Assembly: GCA_003024985.2 (NCBI GenBank)
Contig: PXIH01S0005804.1
Reading direction: 5' to 3' (one strand)
Source of the DNA: Euperipatoides rowelli
Taxonomy: Eukaryota > Onychophora > Udeonychophora > Euonychophora > Peripatopsidae
Length of the DNA stretch: 10,442 nucleotides
Shown here: piece by piece, positions 7,702 through 10,442 of the stretch
How positions within the stretch are numbered: position 1 is the first letter of the stretch
Layout of the letters: every line of letters begins with the position of its first letter
Translations under genes and position numbers: made by a program
Notes under the pieces: model-generated
Seen by the model: only the letters and a program-made list of their open reading frames with translations
Told to the model about the DNA's origin: nothing
Database searches by the model: none

Positions 7702-8714
7702 GGTCTTTCTGATAGCTATGTAGAATTATGATTTTTCCTTGGACTTTATTTTTCAGTGAATGCAACACTTTTATGACCGTAAGTGTCTTTCAGATTAATA
7801 GTCATATGGAATTATGATTTTCCATGGACTTTGTGTTCCAGTGAATGCAAGACTGTTATGAAGTGAGTGCTTTTAGACTAATAGCTATGGGGAATTATGA
7901 TTTTCCTTGGACTTTGTTTTTCAGTGAATGAAAGACTGTTGTGAAGTGAGTGTCTTTCAGAATAATAGTCATGCAGAATTATGATTTTCCTAGGACTTTG
8001 GTTTTCAGTGAATGCAAATCTGTTTTAAAGTGAGTGTCTTTCAGACATTCTCTCATGGAAATCATGATTTTCCTTGGAATTTGTTTTTTAAGTGAGTAAT
8101 TTTCATGAGGGATTATGATTTTCTTCAATTTTGTATTTAGTGACTGCAAGGCTGCAATGAAGTGAGTGTCTTTCAGAATAATAATCATGAGGAATTATGA
8201 GTTCCATTGGACTTTGTTTATCAGTGAATTCAAGGCTGTTATGAAGTGAGTGTCTTTCACAATAATAATCTTGAGGAATTATGATTCTCATTGGACTTTA
8301 TCATTGAATGCAAGGCTGTTTTGAAGTGATGTCTTTCAGACTAATAATCATAAGGAATTGTGATTTTTTTCTTGGACTATTTTTATGAGTGAATGCCAGG
8401 ATGTTATGAAATGAGTGTTGCGAGAGATGTTGATTTTCCTTGAATTTTGTTTTTCAGTGAATGCGCAGCTGTTAGGAATCAAGTGTCTTTCAGGCTAACA
8501 GGCATGGGATTTCTGTTTTGTTAATAGAATGTGAGGGTGGTGTTACGTGAGTGTCTTTCCAACTTTAATCATAGGAAATGACGATTTTTTTCTTGGACTT
8601 TATTTTTCAGTGAATGTGAGATTTTTTAATTAATAGTCAGGGAGAATATTGATTACCTATGGACTATTTTTCAGTGTCTGTGAGGCTGTTAAGAAGTCAC
8701 TGACTTCTTAACAG
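7702..8714. repeat. About 84-bp minisatellite, 13 units
   Basis: Unit starts, marked by AATTATGATTTTCC or a variant, are at 7724, 7810, 7893, 7977, 8060, 8111, 8193, 8277, 8356, about 8426, about 8508, about 8576 and about 8645, preceded by a partial unit from 7702. Full units are 79-86 bases; the unit at 8060 is cut to 51 and several late ones to about 68. The order within a unit is AATTATGATTTTCCTTGGAC, TTTGTTTTTCAGTGAATGC, AAGGCTGTTATGAAGTGAGTG, TCTTTCAGAATAATAATCAT. Units at the left and centre are most alike, and those after 8350 are increasingly decayed. The period is divisible by three, so minus-strand frames run for two or three units, but stops recur and no codon pattern is kept. The array ends in a palindrome. 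Confidence 0.93.
8686..8714. repeat. 29-bp palindrome with perfect 14-bp arms
   Basis: CTGTTAAGAAGTCA (8686-8699) is followed by a single C and then its exact reverse complement (8701-8714). The left arm is the last copy of the CTGTTATGAAGTGA part of the 84-bp unit; the right arm is an inverted copy of it. The DNA or a transcript could form a tight hairpin. It marks the right boundary of the array. Confidence 0.9.
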
Positions 8715-9598
8715 TTTAACGTGATTATCTTCGTAGTATGATTACAGGTTGTTAACAAAGAACATATGACTTGTTATGAAATTTGGAATATTTTACAAAT
8801 TTAAAGCTAAATAAATCTAATAGAATTTCTAAATATTTTATATAGGATTTATATATGACATAATTATATGAAATAATTCAGAAAGCAGACTATACAGGTT
8901 ACAAACAAAACAAAAATAAACATTCAAGTATAGGCTATATTCGACTTAAATGGTAAAAAATAAGTTAATAACATTTACAATGATCATAATATCAATTTTT
9001 AGCAGGAAATAATGTATGTCTGGAATAAGATAAATGATTTGAATGAAAACAACAATCTCTCTTACAAGGTCCGTACATTTAACCGATTAATTTTGTACGG
9101 AAGACCCTGTGAAAATTTCGAAATTTTAAAAGAATATAAAAATAAAGAAAAATTAAATTTAACGAAACAAATAAAATAAAACCATAATAAAATTTTCAAT
9201 AAATGAATTTCAAGGTGGTTATTTATTACGGAAATCAATCGACGAAGGCTGTAAAAGAAACTACAGATCCCTAACAACATTTACAATAAACAGGAATAAA
9301 ATAATACATTGTTTATTAACCAATATTTTCGAATTTTGTATGGAACTGATGAAAAATATTAGGATTTTAAAAAATTACAAGAAGAATAAATTCTTCACAA
9401 ATTACTGTGTCATAATTTAGTTTTAAATATGGAATAAATTGAAAACTGTCGTAAATAAAATGGATTGTTTACTTTACTTTTCTAATAACATCGTAAAATT
9501 TTAAGATTTAATTGTAATTAAAAATTCTTCAAAATTCTTGATTTAAGAATTGTAATATGAAAAATTAATTTAAAAAAAAAAATCTGCAACAAGCCTGT
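8715..9598. other. AT-rich region with small palindromes, no gene seen
   Basis: I see no supported frame. Two structures stand out. TCCGTACA (9070-9077) and TGTACGGA (9094-9101) form an 8-bp stem around a 16-base loop. AAAATTTCGAAATTTT (9112-9127) is a perfect 16-base palindrome. The 72-codon minus frame at 9062-9280 is AT-driven and shows no motif. Confidence 0.5.
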
Positions 9599-9678
9599 GC
9601 ACCTTGCCGCGTGGTATCAGAAATCATTGTTTATACATTTTTGTAATCAAAGGTATAGGTTCAAGTACCGAGAGGTGC
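9599..9678 (+). repeat. tRNA-related sequence (SINE head or tRNA pseudogene)
   Basis: An A-box-like TTGCCGCGTGG (9604-9614) lies 54 bases before a B-box-like GGTTCAAGTACC (9658-9669), close to the Pol III internal promoter spacing of tRNA genes. The outer ends GCACCTT (9599-9605) and GAGGTGC (9672-9678) could pair as a 7-bp acceptor stem with one G-T wobble. The T arm pairs poorly (the B box has one extra base) and I cannot fold a proper anticodon arm, so a working tRNA is unlikely. The segment is less AT-rich than its flanks. An AT-rich tail with an A-run follows, as in tRNA-derived SINEs, but no target duplication was found. Confidence 0.4.
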
Positions 9679-9692
9679 AATTGAAAAAATTA

Positions 9693-9720
9693 TACCAAAA
9701 TTGTAACAATTCTATTGGTA
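9693..9720. repeat. 28-base hairpin
   Basis: TACCAA (9693-9698) pairs with TTGGTA (9715-9720), and the inner AATTGT pairs with ACAATT, leaving a one-base loop and a 3-base bulge (CTA). It lies just after the tRNA-like segment. With a T-run following it, the shape superficially resembles a bacterial terminator, but the eukaryotic context makes that reading inappropriate. Confidence 0.6.
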
Positions 9721-10442
9721 TTTTTTTTCATGTATAAATTACAATGTACAGTACTGTATATTATGGAATTTTTCGTGAAAGTAATATTTTTGCTAGTTTC
9801 ACGGCAGTCATATATTCACAAAAATAAAGATTCGAAAATATTAATACTCATTACAACTTTCAAAGTGCTAAATCTTTATTTTTTAATAAAGTGTACATTT
9901 AACATTTTTAATGAAAAAAAATTGAATACGTGTCTTTATTTTCTGTTTTTAAATTAAGTACAGAATTTATTATAAAATTACTACATTTATTAATTCAACA
10001 CAAGCCAATAAGAAAAACATTAAAAAAAAAGATTTAAGAATTTATGTTTCAAATTCTTCAATGACTTTTTTTATATCAGATTAACTCAAGTCTTTTTTTT
10101 TTAATTTCACTGATGCGTTATTGACAAGCCTTGTAAATGTACGATTGTTGAAACACTTTCTGCTCATTGTTTGATTTTTTTTGTCAATTGACCAGTTATT
10201 TCAGAGTAAAGAAAAGGAATACAATTCAGTAATGTTGGCATATTTTATAATGCAGTGGTGATATTGAAAGTTTATTAATGCAGTATACTGTATCTATTTA
10301 TAATAATCAACATAATTTATTTATTTAAAGAAGAAAAAAAAATAGCGATATTGGGAATGATTGTATTATGGGAATCTATTAAAAATATCGAGTTGAGTTA
10401 TTGATTTCTTTATTTTGTCTGAAATAAAGGGAATCTAATTTA
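9721..10442. other. AT-rich region, no gene seen
   Basis: The region contains A/T homopolymers and two short perfect palindromes (TACAGTACTGTA at 9747-9758 and CAGTATACTG at 10281-10290). The 80-codon frame at 9715-9957 is rich in F, L, I and K, as expected from AT-rich chance sequence, and shows no domain. Confidence 0.5.

Noticed and set aside
7979-8291. Two overlapping minus-strand open frames with a 28-residue periodicity, tempting as zinc-finger repeats because 84 bp equals 28 codons
   Set aside because: The paired cysteines of C2H2 fingers are absent, stops recur in the remaining units, and the periodicity comes from the minisatellite.
9062-9280. 72-codon minus-strand open frame
   Set aside because: It is hydrophobic and aromatic-rich because of base composition, and it overlaps the two dyads. 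There is no evidence of coding.
9693-9730. Hairpin followed by a T-run as a rho-independent terminator
   Set aside because: The stem is AT-rich with no upstream gene, and the context is eukaryotic.
9715-9957. 80-codon forward open frame
   Set aside because: It starts at the edge of a hairpin in AT-rich DNA. The F/L/I/K content is compositional and no domain is seen.

Overview
This window looks like AT-rich, repeat-laden nuclear DNA of an invertebrate animal. Several things point that way: no dense bacterial-style coding, many homopolymer A/T tracts, several minisatellites, ends of cut-and-paste transposons (hAT and piggyBac types) and a weak tRNA-like SINE-type head. An arthropod is my best guess, because the hAT miniature element resembles ones I associate with insects. 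That is memory-based inference and a mollusc or other invertebrate is not excluded.

I find no protein-coding gene I can support. The ATG-initiated open frames of 60-80 codons are AT-rich chance frames or readings of tandem repeats. None shows a domain, a signal or a conserved motif. The window could be intergenic or lie inside a very long intron.

Layout, left to right. Positions 1-171 hold two copies of an 80-bp G-rich repeat, followed by the terminus of a hAT transposon (to 389). About 572-1500 is a long fold-back element whose arms of roughly 240 bp are diverged inverted copies. 2290-2450 carries degenerate ACGAG half-palindromes. 2523-3644 is a 405-bp tandem repeat in 2.75 copies, followed almost directly by four exact-period 34-bp units (3655-3790). 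3791-5630 is essentially featureless. 5631-6147 is a 26-bp minisatellite of about 19 units. 6389-6685 is a small hAT-like miniature element. 7193-7580 is a ~50-bp minisatellite interrupted by a 231-bp piggyBac-type MITE with perfect 15-bp ends and TTAA duplications. 7702-8714 is an ~84-bp minisatellite of about 13 units ending in a 29-bp near-perfect palindrome. 8715-10442 is AT-rich with small hairpins and one tRNA-like segment (9599-9678).

The parts do not form a cooperating gene system. The window is a record of transposon insertion and tandem duplication. The best-supported observations are the piggyBac MITE nested in a minisatellite, the long fold-back element, the palindrome that closes the 84-bp array, and the density of unrelated tandem arrays (six clear ones in 10 kb). 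I saw nothing that justifies claiming a new biological system.
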